From positions 19,771,279 through 19,835,278 of the forward strand of contig JBCNJP010000017.1 in the NCBI GenBank assembly GCA_039602395.1: a stretch of 64,000 bases of DNA, written 5' to 3'. This document shows, in pieces, positions 11,074-23,614 of this stretch (its first letter is position 1; the number at the start of each line of letters is the position of its first letter). This DNA comes from Deinandra increscens subsp. villosa. Lineage: Eukaryota > Streptophyta > Magnoliopsida > Asterales > Asteraceae. The translations under genes and the position numbers were made by a program. The notes under the pieces were generated by a model. It saw only the letters and a program-made list of their open reading frames with translations, searched no databases and was not told the origin of the DNA.

Positions 11074-12465
11074 CACTACTACACAAACAGGTATAAGCTA
11101 CAGAATTTTGCCATGAAAAAAAATCCGTAGCAATTTTGCTACCGGTTAGCTACGAACACAACTTGCTATAGTTTAGTTACGAATATTTCGTAGCAAATGA
11201 AATCCGTAGCCAAATTTGTAGCAACATCCATTGCAAAATGAAAAATATAAATTTAGAAAAATAATTTAAGAAAAATCCGTAGCAAATCAAGAAAGTGAAT
11301 ATTTAAAAAATTATTTGCAAATCAAGAAAGTGAATATTTAAAAAATTATTTCAAAAACTATTCGTAGCAAAATCCGTAGCAAACCAGAAATTAAAATTTT
11401 TAAAAAGTAATGTAATAAATACTATAGCAAAATACGTAACTTTGTTAAAAAGATTAGCTACAACTTAGCTACAAACACATTGTGCTACAAGTTTACAAGT
11501 TATGAGTCACTAGTTTAGAGGGTTGGTTTATCTGATGTTGACGTACTAATAATACGGTTGTGGTCTAATTTGTTAATTATAGGTACAACAATTGGAAGAT
11601 CGAATAGCAGAGCTAAAACAAGAGAAAGAAAAAGAAATAACATAGAAGCAAGCAATGATGGAAAAATTAAAGAAAATTCGAAGTTGAATGCGGAACTGAA
11701 TGCGGAACTTCAATATGTGTTACAAAACTTGTCACCAAACTTCCCAACAAGTTAAGCATATGACTTTGTTTCGGCAAACATTATAGTAGGATCTTTATGG
11801 TATTACTTTTGGATATTATAATCTTTACTGTATGACATTTGACTATTTTAATTTATTATGTTAAAACGTTTATCTCATTAGTTTATATCCATGAGAATTT
11901 CAATATATTGTTTACGGAGAAAATGACAAATATAAATGACTTCGTAGCAAAAATGTCAAAAAGTCCGTAGCAAGAACATTAACAAATTTGTAGTAATGTT
12001 CCGTAGCACAATTCTGTAGCCAAATCTAAAGATTAATTCCGTTGCATAATATGTATCTAATCCATTACCAATAATCCATAGCAAAAAGCGTAGCTACAAA
12101 CCGTGGCATAAACGGTAGCTACATTCGTAGCTAAAAATCCGTTGCAAAAATCGTAGCTTAAAATCCGTAGCTGAAATTCTGTAGCTAAAAATTCATTAAT
12201 TACAAAAATCGTAGCTAAGAATCCGTAGCTGAAATTTTTTAGCTAAAATTCCGTTGCTAGAAATTTGTAGCGAAATCTGTACCTAAAATAGCTACGGTTA
12301 TTTTTGTCACTAAAAACGTAGCAAATATATTTATGTAGCAAAAACTTTTAGCCACGGGGTTTTTTGTTAAGGACCAATTTCATAGCAAATCCGTAGTAAA
12401 ATGGTATTTGCTACGCATTTAGCTACAGATTTGGCCGAAGAAAAATGCTTAGTTTTGTAGTAGTG
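11074..12465 (+). mobile_element. Non-autonomous CACTA (En/Spm) element, copy 1
   Basis: It begins CACTACTACACAAAC and ends TTTTGTAGTAGTG, giving inverted CACTACTACA ends. It is flanked by the 3 bp duplication GAG (11,071-11,073 and 12,466-12,468), the hallmark of CACTA elements. Dense subterminal repeats with core GTAGC (often CCGTAGCAAA or CGTAGCTAAAA, both orientations) fill much of 11,100-11,480 and 11,940-12,440. These are the expected transposase-binding region. About 1.39 kb long, so an internal-deletion derivative. Confidence 0.88.
11580..11760 (+). pseudogene. Relic last exon of CACTA second protein
   Basis: After an intron-like TTAATTATAG at 11,580 one frame reads VQQLEDRIAELKQEKEKEIT then stops. 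This coiled-coil tail resembles the C-terminus of plant CACTA transposase-associated proteins. An overlapping 65-codon frame (11,558-11,755) is an out-of-frame reading of the same DNA. Only the exon 3' of the internal deletion has survived. Confidence 0.45.
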
Positions 12466-12468
12466 GAG

Positions 12469-13339
12469 GCTTTTGGGCTATATTTAATCTTGTGGCTCCC
12501 AAGAAGACCAAGGTGGCTGAATGCTTCAAACGAATCGGGCTTTGAACTGTGGCGGTTGGGGTGAAAAAAATACCTCCTATACTAGTTGGCCGAATCTCAC
12601 CACCTTATGGCCCACTTGAACCAAACCAGCTTTACTGATGTCGGAAAATTTACACGGATGGATTAGGCTTACTACAACCTTCATACAACTTTTAGATCAT
12701 TCAAAGCATGTTTCTTATTCCAATCCCTATAGCTTATACTTTTATCATTACTTTTTTCTCTCTCTTTCACTCATAACCACAATTAAATAATATTTTTTAT
12801 ACCTTTATCATTAACTTTTCTCTCTCTTTCACTCATATCATATATCAAATTTTATAGAATCACCAGTTTTTTCATCAAATATAGGGGTGAATAGTAACTT
12901 TTTTCTCACTCTTTTACTCACAATCACTCACAACTAAACCTCAAATTTTAGTGTTTTCACTCACATAATTTTGAGGGACAGGCTGTGAATGCTTTCACAT
13001 CTATTCCCTATTTTACACCCCATTTGAAAAAACTAAAATAGGCACTTCATGTCATTTCCTGTCCGCATACCCATCCCCATAATTTGGGAAAAACCAATCT
13101 CATCCCCTATATTTGATCCCTATATTTGATGTCTACTATCCCCCTCCCCCTCCCATTTATATTAATTTATATTATTTGTAAGTGGATTATAACACCCTCG
13201 TAGCAAAGACACCCAATTAGAGTTTAGGTTTTGCAGCGGATAAACTTGTCAGAACCTTATCATTATTTATGTTTTGTAAACATATACGACTTTCGGTCAA
13301 TTTTGATTTAAAATAATCAACTTCATAGTTTATCAATGA
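12469..13339. other. No gene; CT-rich diverged repeats
   Basis: Contains three related strings, TTATCATTACTTTTTTCTC near 12,744, TTATCATTAACTTTTCTCTC near 12,805 and TAACTTTTTTCTCACTC near 12,895. They are followed by TTTCACTCAT/TTTACTCAC, so this is a decayed ~65-95 bp tandem repeat. Repeated in A2 and A3. No terminal structure identified. Confidence 0.5.
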
Positions 13340-13677
13340 TGTTGATGCATGGTTCTTGGTCGTCATGTAAAGTATCAAATACAAGACAAAGAAATACAAG
13401 AATGTGCTCATCCGAACTTAAGACGAACTACCAGTTCGGATGTACACGAACTTGTCCGAACTGGCAGTTCGGCTAATCTTGTTTTTGTACTTTGGAGTTC
13501 AACTATAAATAGCTTGTCTTGTATAGAGTTCAGGACTTCTGGTAAAATCTTATGTGTGTGTTCTCTGTGGATATTCTTTGTGGACAATACAAGTTCTTTG
13601 TATTTACTCTTTGCGTTCAACGTTTTACATTGATTTCTTCAGGACTGAGTAGAGGATCCAACGCTCATGCATTTTCA
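13340..13677 (+). mobile_element. Ty1/copia-type LTR, copy 1
   Basis: The LTR starts TGTTGATGCATGG and ends GCATTTTCA. It is followed after TT by TGGTATTAGAGC (13,680-13,691), one mismatch from the initiator-methionine tRNA primer-binding site. A TATA box (ACTATAAATAG, 13,502-13,512) sits downstream of inverted CCGAACT/AGTTCGG motifs. The same termini occur in the solo LTR at 56,123-56,469, so both belong to one family. The internal region is cut off after a short leader. Confidence 0.75.
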
Positions 13678-14219
13678 TTTGGTATTAGAGCATTTGGTTC
13701 TATCTACTTGTCTAGAAACCACTGTTTCCAGCTTTTCAAGTAAAAAATTTGGGGTTTTTGAAAAATCTTCTCGTTTTTTGCTTTCGTTTGATCAACTCAA
13801 GTGTGTTTTTCGTGAAAAATCTTCTTCTATATCATTCATGTTGAGTTTATTTGAGTTGTTGAAAATCTCATCTAAAACACTGAAAATCGCGAAATTTAAG
13901 ACGAAAATGTTCCAATTCGTATTCAGTTCGGGTGAGATCTGAGTTTTTGTGTGTGTTGTGATGTATATAAAATATAGTATTATTTTGTGACACCATTTTT
14001 AGCATTTGAAGCTTTTAAATTTATAATACCTGATTTACTTGACAACTACCATTTCACCACATTACACGGGCAAGTGCACCAATCGTGAGCAGTATAGTAG
14101 CGGTAAGTTGAATCGGGGTCGATCAGGACACAATGGAAAATGAGGGCTCCCAATACTCAACATTTGTTTACGTTTAACCAATTTCTATCTGTTAGGGAAA
14201 ATAGTTTTTTTTAATTTTA

Positions 14220-14220
<1 letters not shown>
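13678..14220 (+). other. PBS and leader remnant of copia element
   Basis: PBS-like TGGTATTAGAGC at 13,680 is followed by about 260 bases of untranslated leader rich in TTGAAAAATC and CGTTTTTTGC strings. From about 13,990 unrelated text begins (GGGCAAGTGCACCAATCG...) that I cannot classify. No gag coding is present. Confidence 0.5.

Positions 14221-14270
<50 letters not shown>
14220..14270. repeat. (TA)n microsatellite, MULE target tract
   Basis: Pure TA run that ends exactly where the MULE end GGGTAGGG begins. The equivalent tract in the second copy is 33,184-33,234 plus 35,657-35,691, now split by a nested element. Confidence 0.9.
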
Positions 14271-14277
<7 letters not shown>

Positions 14278-15345
14278 GATATGGTAAAAACTAGTATTTT
14301 TGTAAAAACCTAAAAACTAGTATAATTTATGCAAGGAGGGACCAAAACTGTAACTTTTTATAATTTATAAACAAAAAAACGCAGAGGGGTATTTTTGGAA
14401 ATAGAAAATACGATATTTGGGGGCGGGGGGTCTCATTTATGCAAAAACACACAAATATCAACAAAAAAAAGCCCTAACCGCCCATTCTCCAATCGAAGAT
14501 CACGAATCTCAACAAAAATCCGATCGCGAAGCCAGAAATCAAGCTCAACCGGACGTCTGAATCAGTGACAAGTGTCTGTTCGATGAAGAAGGTAACATAA
14601 CTTATCAATGCTCGTTGATTATAACTTGAAAAACGTATTCGGAAACAAAATTCGCAACAACTACCAGTAAAGTCATACGACAAACAAGTATATATATTCG
14701 AACTTGCGAATCAATATTAATATACAGTATAACTTGAAGAATACCATTGAAATTCGGTGTTGAAATATCATGATTTCAACACGAGAAAAGTAAATAACGT
14801 CAGAATGATGACGGAAGAGTTTGCATCAGGAACAAATCACAAGTGTAATAAAACATATGGTGAAAGATGTGCTAACTCAACATCAGTGAAAATGTGTAGT
14901 GCACATGTGTAATAAGTCAGTCTAAAAGACTAGTATATATACAAATGTTTAATATACTGGTGGACAAGTGTAATGAAAATCAAAGTCTTATAAAAAAACA
15001 GAAACAATCATTAGTGCATACGTGTAATTCATTGTTTCATATGTGTGTCATACATTCGTGCACATGTGTAATGAAACGTTGTATTCAGGCAGAATATACC
15101 AACACGTGTAAAATGTTGGTGCATGAGTGTAATGAAAAAATCATGACACTATCAAGATTGATCATACAGTAATAGAGCATGTGTAATCGTCTGATGCACA
15201 TGTGTAACAAAGCACAAAAAATGTAACAAACCATGTATAAAACAGTTAGTGCACAGGTGTATTAAAACTCAAATTAAAACATAACATATTTTGGAAATGT
15301 TTATGCTGATATACATAACCAATTTTGTGTGTGTTTCATGAACAG

Positions 15346-18300
15346 GAAGAGTTCAAAAAGAGTAAGCTAATTCTTTTTTTTTTTTTTTTTTGTAAAACAC
15401 AAACTGTTACACATAATGTTTACATGTATGTTGTGTTTATAAAACAGGAAGGAAGAGTTCAAGGATTGCTTCCCATTTCGACTCAAAATATACAAACAAA
15501 CCATCCGATCCGGATATTATAGAAGATAGTGATGAAGAAGAGCAACCAGTCACTGGTTAGATTAACGCAAACACAGTGTTATAATTTACATTATGCAGAC
15601 TAAAATGGTGGTCACAAACAAATTACAACAAAACGATTGAAGATTGTATACAATCCAGAAAAAGACAAATCAAAGCCAAGAAAAGAAGATTTAGAAAAGA
15701 ACAATAACGAAGAAATTCAGATGGATGACGGGGATTCAAATAACAATACAAAAGACAGTGACACAACTGGTAATGGATCTGAAAGAGGCGATGGGGAAGA
15801 AGACGGAAAAAGGGATGAGGACGAGGGAAGTGAAAATGTCGGGTCGAATGACAGTGACGAATATGATCGATCGGGTAGTGAAAGTAGTGATAAGATTGAA
15901 AATGACAGTTCCGAAGACACCAAGTTTAAAGATAACATAGATGGTAACATTTTGATTAATAGCAATAATAACAATAAAATATTAGACACGATTCATGAAG
16001 GAAGGCATTATATATGATTTATTATTTACAATATTGTTTCAGATTACAAGTTAGAACGCAGAGCAAAAACAAGGTGGATGTGAATGTGCAAGGTGAAGGT
16101 ACGTTTTAATTAGAAAAACTGAAAGATGTGTATGAAACCAATATTAGTGCACAGGTGCATCATGTTATGTCACATAATATATAAATTATAAGCAGATTGA
16201 ATTGTTGGTATTGCAGCTGGTTTAAAGGATATTAAAGAAGGTACGCCTGAACACACAATGAAATTAAGAGGGAGAAATAAAAAAGATGAAGAGTATGATC
16301 CGGAAAAGATCATAATCGAGAATGTTATTAAAGGCAAATTGATTACACATAAGTTTTGATCATATAAAGTTTATCAGTATTCATTTTTTTTGTTATACAT
16401 TGTTATTTGTGTACACAAATAATTATATTTAATATGGAGTGAACTAAAAAACAGTGAACATGTGTAATAAAAATTATGATTATTACACAAGTGTAATATT
16501 GATCAATGTAATACAATTTCAATTTTTTTTTTATCATGTTTACAACATAAAGTATTTTTTTTTATTTTTTTATTGTCGGTCATTACAAACACGAAATAAC
16601 GGTAAAAAAACATAATAACAATATTATTACACAAGTGTAACAATGATTATTACGCAAGTGTAATATTGATCAATGTAATACAATTTCAATGTTTTTTTTA
16701 TCATGTTTACGACATAAAGTATTATTTTTATTATTTTTTCTTGTTGGTCACTACAAACACGAAATAACGATAAAAAACATAATAACAGTATTATTACACA
16801 AGTGTAATAATGATTATTACACAAGTGTAATATTGATCAATGTAATACAATTTCAATGTTTTTTTATCATGTTTACAATATAAAGTATTATTTTTTTTTC
16901 TAGTTGGTCATTACAAACACGAAATAACGGTAATAAACGTAATAACAGTATTATTACACATGTGTAATAATGATTATCAATGTAATACAATTTCAATATA
17001 AAAGTCATTCACATTTGTTATATTAACATATTGGATGGTTTACAGATATCAAAACTGAAAAACCTGTTGGGGTCAAAAGAAAGAAGACTGTTGGGGTCGA
17101 AAGACAGAAGATGTAGGGCAAGAAAACAAAGAAAGAGTCCTAAACCGAAGAAAGGAGTTGAACCAAAGAAATCATCTACACCAAAGAAAGAAGACCAGAA
17201 GGGTGTTGTTAAAAAGGGTGGAAAGAGTGATGAATTGCCAGGATTGAGGACAAGATCAACACCAACACAATTATATAAGGCGGTTGCAACACTATCAAAG
17301 AAACAACGTGCATCGGTTAGAGAGATGGGATTGGGGAGAATGTTGGATTTCAGAATGGATGGAATATCATCAAAGCTTGCGTACTTTGTAGTTGATAGAT
17401 TCAAGCCCGAAAGTATGGAAATTAATCTGGGTAAGATTAAGTTGTTGATAGATAGTGAGAAGATTAAAACATTGTTTGGCCTGAAAAATGAAGGTAATAT
17501 TCTTGAGGTGACATAAAAAAAGAAATTGGACACAGTTGCTAAAGCATGGAAATCAAGATACGGAAAATCATACATCACACGTGCTGAAGTTGTAAGCAAG
17601 ATGAGGGAGGATGCTGATAATCCTGGTATATTCTTCAAAATAGACTTCATAGCATTGTTTTCAAGTGTGATGGCTGAGTCTGGAAGCAACGAGTATATGA
17701 AGCTCGAATTTGTGCCATCCATTAAAGATGAAACAAATATGAATAATATAAATTGGAATAAATATGTAATAGATGCACTTAAAAGATGCAAGGATACATG
17801 GGTGAGTGGTGGCGGCGGACCAAGATTCACGGGGCCACTAGCACTATTAACGGTACGTGTTTTATACACTATTTTCCTTTAGTTAGTTCCCTTGTTTACA
17901 TGTTTGGTTTTTTATAACAGGAACGTTTTTTTTAAATTAATAATAATATATGTTTTAAACACTTGTGTAGTTGGTATACGTGGATAGCATGACGTGCCCA
18001 GTCATAAACATTTAACGAAGCATGAGCCCTCTCAAGTTCTGGACATCTGATACATTGAAGATAAGGGAGGATTATGAAATTGAAAATGGTGGGTTTGGAC
18101 TGGGACAGCTGAGAGATACATATGTTGACAATGAAGGAGATGGGAGCGATCTGGAAATATCAAAAGGAAGGGAGGTGAATGTAATAAAGAATAAAGAGTT
18201 CACAGAAAAAATGAATTTGAAGGTAAAAGTTCAACCGTAGTACTTTCGGGTAGTGTAATAGATGGTTATATATTACACATGTATAAAAATTTATGAAATG

Positions 18301-20194
18301 ATGATTAGTGCACATGTGTAACAAATAACACACGAGTAACAAATACATGTGCACACTTGTTTATATAATTTTTTTTCTGTAAAGTGTACATAATATTTTC
18401 ATGTTATGTTGAAAATATTTGAATTATGCAAATGTTATATTAATACGTATGATATAAATGATTTATGCACATGTGTAATAATACGATTATATAAAAGTGC
18501 ACATGTGTAATAATACATATATTATAAAAGTGCACAAATTAAATCATATAATTATGGTGACAATAACACACATTTTACATACATCAGGATCATATCGATG
18601 GGTTGGCAGAGTTGTTTGTCTCGATGAAACAACAAAAAAAGGTAATAGAAGAGGCTTTAAAGGATGCATGGTCGTCATTTCCAAACAACGACGAGCTGAT
18701 GGTGTACATAGAGAAATACAAGTCACATTATAAAACAGTCGTGGAGTTTAGTAAAAAAGAGAAAGAAAACAAAGATACTGGGGATACTGAACACAACCTG
18801 CAAGCTGTAAAAAGTAGATTCACAGGGGGGGAAAAGTATAGTAGGATGAAACATGACAATTCAATGCCATCATTTTATCTCGGTGTAGATCTGTCACAAA
18901 GCACACAAGAATCAGACGAGGGGGAGCCCGCTTTTAACGATGTTGAAAAAGATGCATTGCTGGAATTGTATACAAAGAATGTGGGAAAGACCGTGCAGGA
19001 TGAACACAAGCATATTCAAGATACCGATAAACAAACTGAAGGTTCTGAAAGCACAAAGGGTGATGACACAAATAGGGATCATAAAAGTACCTAAGCAGCA
19101 GATATGATATCACAAGTTGTCAGCAGTAAGGGCAATGAGGTAAAATCAAATGAAAACATTAAATTTGAAAGGAAACCGGTTGAGATCAACACCCCTATGA
19201 ACAAGGAAGAGCGCATTGTATGGCAATATCTAATGACTTTTGTGGAGGATAGGAATAAGGGAACCCGAAAGGAAAAGGAAAAGGAAGAAGCTGAATATAA
19301 GAAGATGTCAGATGAAGACAGAAAGAAAGAAGATAAAAAGAGAATGGAGAAGAAAGAACAGAGTGATGTCGAAGCCGAGTTCACGTAAGTAACCTAGTAT
19401 TTTAAATGTATGATCAATGCATATGTGTACCATAACGGCCAAAAAATGATGCGAAGGTGTTACAACATATGACAGTTTATATTAAACAGGTGGTATATTA
19501 CACATGTGCATTAATTTATTGAAAAGTATTTAATGCACAAGTGTAACATGATGGGATGTCAACACATGTGTTCATATTTCAGTGATGTTTTTTATATTTT
19601 AACTTGTTGTATTTTTTACAGTCAAATTATAATATTATTTTGATGTGTTGATGTTTTTTTTATTTTATTCTAATATGTAGTCAAGATTTTTTTGAGACTG
19701 CATCAGGCGTGGAAACAAAACCATTCCTTTTAGGAAGTTTAGCACCGGGAAAAAACGTTTTCGCTGAGGTGGTAAATTGTTAGGCTGCAATACAAAACAT
19801 TGAGGAGAACATGACAACAAATAATGCACCAAAGCATCTATATTGTTACACGACAACAGTTGTAATATATATATAACGTTTTTTACATATTAACTATTTG
19901 ATATTATGTTACAAATATATTTATATTACACAGGTGTAATGTTAGTTTTTTGAATTCATATTGACATTTCAGATCGAATGGATGGTCAAAACCAATAGCA
20001 CAAAGAAAGTAAGGATGGATAAGTTTGCGAAGAATCTGGAACATGTGCTCGCATGTAATAAAAAACTGATGGATATACGATTATTCGACACGATTATTGT
20101 GCCAATGTTGGAGAATCACCATTTTTATTTAGTGTGTTTTGATTTGGACGCACCTGGAATAGTAGTGATTGACAACATGCACAAAGATAAAACA
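15346..20194 (+). pseudogene. ULP1-like cysteine protease gene of MULE, truncated copy
   Basis: Exons, with approximate edges, lie at 15,346-15,360, 15,447-15,554, 15,637-15,990, 16,043-16,097, 16,217-16,357, 17,045-17,850, 17,972-18,222, 18,590-19,387, 19,680-19,860 and 19,973-20,194. The second to fourth are acidic and low-complexity. Exon 6 holds the conserved N-terminal domain of plant ULP-MULE proteins (RTRSTPTQLYKAVATLSKKQ, then ISSKLAYFVVDRF). The last exon has HHFYLVCFDLD and VIDNM, the His and Asp of the C48 triad. Lesions: donor GTAAGG changed to GGAAGG after 15,990, an extra base with TAG near 17,113, TAA at 17,514, TAA at 18,013, TAA at 19,092, TAG at 19,791, and loss of the Cys exon. 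No functional product is expected. Confidence 0.75.
16455..16985 (+). repeat. ~167 bp tandem repeat in ULP-gene intron
   Basis: GATCAATGTAATACAATTTC starts at 16,501, 16,668 and 16,835, so the period is 167 bp. A partial fourth copy follows. Each unit contains TTACACAAGTGTAAT, the element-wide palindromic motif, plus CATTACAAACACGAAATAAC. The second MULE copy has the same array (37,880-38,400) with one unit shortened. Confidence 0.85.
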
Positions 20195-20406
20195 TAATTG
20201 AAATAATTTCTAATTGATTAAGTTTTAATAAATTATTCGAATAAGAATCTCTCGTTTTTTTATATTTAGTAATATAATTTAATTATATAAAATTACGACT
20301 ATTTAGTAAAAGAGAGAGTTGGCATTTCAATAGAGAAGATGCAGAAAAATTGAGATATGATTAAATATGAGAGTGACATATAAATATAAAAAATATATAT
20401 ATAATG

Positions 20407-20827
20407 TTTTTTTTTGGAACGGCAGTAAATTATAAGAAAAGCTCAAATCAGAGCAAAATTACATGAAAAGTAAAGGATTGATCAACCAATCCGTCCAACG
20501 CATCGAGTTACTAACAATTCTAGATGAATACAAAGAAAACGAAAATAAAACAATAGAATCGAAGATATTGCCGTTCCAATTTTTACACGATTGGAAGATT
20601 AAATCGTTACGCATCTTCCAAATGAACCACCAAGAAGTGTAAAGAATCGTGCCTATTATGTTTTTCTTTCCTCTCGGATTTTTGTGATCTTCAACCATCT
20701 TGATCAAATCACGGGGAGGGGCCGGACCAAGCCAATCAACATCGAGCCACTTTCCAATCTGCTTCAAAACATTGATGATGATTATACAATTGCCAAAAAT
20801 ATGAAGAGAGGTCTCCGGGCGCTTGTT
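20407..20827 (-). mobile_element. 5'-truncated LINE fragment, copy 2
   Basis: Duplicate of the insertion at 10,468, with the same TATATATATAATG flanks (20,394-20,406 and 20,828-20,840). The minus-strand frame 20,767-20,459 differs by two residues (FDVDW to LDVDW, RAKKN to RGKKN). It arose by segmental duplication and not by a new insertion. Confidence 0.8.
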
Positions 20828-21011
20828 TATATATATAATGTTTTATTATGGAGTAGAAGATGATAAACTACTGATTGAAACTAGAAAACCTAACACCGAT
20901 ACACATGTACATGTTGTATATATGATAGCAGTGAGTATACTAATTTGTTCTTGACTTCATGTATATACTAATACAGTAATATTAGTGTAGTTTTTCTTTT
21001 TAAAACACGAG

Positions 21012-22403
21012 CACTACTACACAAACAGGTATAAGCTACAGAATTTTGCCATGGAAAAAAATCCGTAGCAATTTTGCTACCGGTTAGCTACGAACACAAC
21101 TTGCTATAGTTTAGTTACGAATATTTCGTAGCAAATGAAATCCGTAGCCAAATTTGTAGCAACATCCATTGCAAAATGAAAAATATAAATTTAGAAAAAT
21201 AATTTAAGAAAAATCCGTAGCAAATCAAAAAAGTGAATATTTAAAAAATTATTTGCAAATCAAGAAAGTGAATATTTAAAAAATTATTTCAAAAACTATT
21301 CGTAGCAAAATCCGTAGCAAACCAGAAATTAAAATTTTTAAAAAGTAATGTAATAAATACTATAGCAAAATACGTAACTTTGTTAAAAAGATTAGCTACA
21401 ACTTAGCTACAAACACATTGTGCTACAAGTTTACAAGTTATGAGTCACTAGTTTAGAGGGTTGGTTTATCTGATGTTGACGTACTAATAATACGGTTGTG
21501 GTCTAATTTGTTAATTATAGGTACAACAATTGGAAGATCGAATAGCAGAGCTAAAACAAGAGAAAGAAAAAGAAATAACATAGAAGCAAGCAATGATGGA
21601 AAAATTAAAGAAAATTCGAAGTTGAATGCGGAACTGAATGCGGAACTTCAATATGTGTTACAAAACTTGTCACCAAACTTCCCAACAAGTTAAGCATATG
21701 ACTTAGTTTCGGCAAACATTATAGTAGGATCTTTATGGTATTACTTTTGGATATTATAATCTTTACTGTATGACATTTGACTATTTTAATTTATTATGTT
21801 AAAACGTTTATCTCATTAGTTTATATCCATGAGAATTTCAATATATTGTTTACGGAGAAAATGACAAATATAAATGACTTCGTAGCAAAAATGTCAAAAA
21901 GTCCGTAGCAAGAACATTAACAAATTTGTAGTAATGTTCCGTAGCACAATTCTGTAGCCAAATCTAAAGATTAATTCCGTTGCATAATATGTATCTAATC
22001 CATTACCAATAATCCATAGCAAAAAGCGTAGCTACAAACCGTGGCATAAACGGTAGCTACATTCGTAGCTAAAAATCCGTTGCAAAAATCGTAGCTTAAA
22101 ATCCGTAGCTGAAATTCTGTAGCTAAAAATTCATTAATTACAAAAATCGTAGCTAAGAATCCGTAGCTGAAATTTTTTAGCTAAAATTCCGTTGCTAGAA
22201 ATTTGTAGCGAAATCTGTACCTAAAATAGCTACGGTTATTTTTGTCACTAAAAACGTAGCAAATATATTTATGTAGCAAAAACTTTTAGCCACGGGGTTT
22301 TTTGTTAAGGACCAATTTCATAGCAAATCCGTAGTAAAATGGTATTTGCTACGCATTTAGCTACAGATTTGGCCGAAGAAAAATGCTTAGTTTTGTAGTA
22401 GTG
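21012..22403 (+). mobile_element. Non-autonomous CACTA element, copy 2
   Basis: Same ends, GAG duplication and GTAGC arrays as the copy at 11,074. A few private substitutions (GCCATGG for GCCATGA, CAAAAAAG for CAAGAAAG). Inherited through duplication of block A. Confidence 0.88.
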
Positions 22404-23277
22404 GAGGCTTTTGGGCTATATTTAATCTTGTGGCTCCCAAGAAGACCAAGGTGGCTGAATGCTTCAAACGAATCGGGCTTTGAACTGTGGCGGTTGGGGT
22501 GAAAAAAATACCTCCTATACTAGTTGGCCGAATCTCACCACCTTATGGCCCACTTGAACCAAACCAGCTTTACTGATGTCGGAAAATTTACACGGATGGA
22601 TTAGGCTTACTACAACCTTCATACAACTTTTAGATCATTCAAAGCATGTTTCTTATTCCAATCCCTATAGCTTATACTTTTATCATTACTTTTTTCTCTC
22701 TCTTTCACTCATAACCACAATTAAATAATATTTTTTATACCTTTATCATTAACTTTTCTCTCTCTTTCACTCATATCATATATCAAATTTTATAGAATCA
22801 CCAGTTTTTTCATCAAATATAGGGGTGAATAGTAACTTTTTTCTCACTCTTTTACTCACAATCACTCACAACTAAACCTCAAATTTTAGTGTTTTCACTC
22901 ACATAATTTTGAGGGACAGGCTGTGAATGCTTTCACATCTATTCCCTATTTTACACCCCATTTGAAAAAACTAAAATAGGCACTTCATGTCATTTCCTGT
23001 CCGCATACCCATCCCCATAATTTGGGAAAAACCAATCTCATCCCCTATATTTGATCCCTATATTTGATGTCTACTATCCCCCTCCCCCTCCCATTTATAT
23101 TAATTTATATTATTTGTAAGTGGATTATAACACCCTCGTAGCAAAGACACCCAATTAGAGTTTAGGTTTTGCAGCGGATAAACTTGTCAGAACCTTATCA
23201 TTATTTATGTTTTGTAAACATATACGACTTTCGGTCAATTTTGATTTAAAATAATCAACTTCATAGTTTATCAATGA

Positions 23278-23614
23278 TGTTGATGCATGGTTCTTGGTCG
23301 TCATGTAAAGTATCAAATACAAGACAAAGAAATACAAGAATGTGCTCATCCGAACTTAAGACGAACTACCAGTTCGGATGTACACGAACTTGTCCGAACT
23401 GGCAGTTCGGCTAATCTTGTTTTTGTACTTTGGAGTTCAACTATAAATAGCTTGTCTTGTATAGAGTTCAGGACTTCTGGTAAAATCTTATGTGTGTGTT
23501 CTCTGTGGATATTTTTGTGGACAATACAAGTTCTTTGTATTTACTCTTTGCGTTCAACGTTTTACATTGATTTCTTCAGGACTGAGTAGAGGATCCAACG
23601 CTCATGCATTTTCA
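23278..23614 (+). mobile_element. Ty1/copia-type LTR, copy 2
   Basis: Same LTR as at 13,340 with one base lost in GGATATTTTTGTGG. The PBS-like TGGTATTAGAGC follows. The leader is cut 28 bases after the PBS by the A2/L2 joint. Confidence 0.75.

Larger units (their letters stand above)
10244..13720 (+). repeat. Segment A, copy 1 (three copies in window)
   Basis: A1 recurs as A2 (20,184-23,657) and A3 (about 29,210-32,686). It contains a LINE fragment, a CACTA element and a copia LTR with PBS. A1 and A3 agree at every site where A2 differs among those I checked, for example ATCGAACCAC versus ATCGAGCCAC and TTGCTCTCGG versus TTCCTCTCGG. Confidence 0.92.
14271..20194 (+). mobile_element. ULP-carrying MULE, truncated copy (G1)
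   Basis: The left end GGGTAGGGATATGGTAAAAAC, with TTTTTGTAAAAACCTAAAAA about 20 bases in, matches the left end of the complete element at 35,692. The copy carries the protease gene up to the exon with the catalytic His and Asp, then joins block A at 20,184-20,194 through AAGATAAAACA. The cysteine exon, the whole transposase gene and the right inverted repeat are missing, so this copy cannot move by itself. Motif arrays (TGCACATGTGTAAT) are retained. Confidence 0.85.

Noticed and set aside
11050..12470. GTAGC repeats first considered as a CRISPR-like or minisatellite array
   Set aside because: Irregular spacing, both orientations, and bounded by CACTA ends with GAG duplication: subterminal transposase-binding repeats.
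15717..15989. 90-codon minus frame rich in Ser/Leu/Pro (and 37,136-37,408)
   Set aside because: Antisense to the acidic low-complexity exon of the ULP gene.
17018..17869. 283-codon minus-strand frame (and its 281-codon twin at 38,422-39,267)
   Set aside because: Antisense shadow of the conserved ULP exon. Leu/Ser/Phe-rich with no motif, while the plus frame has a recognised domain.
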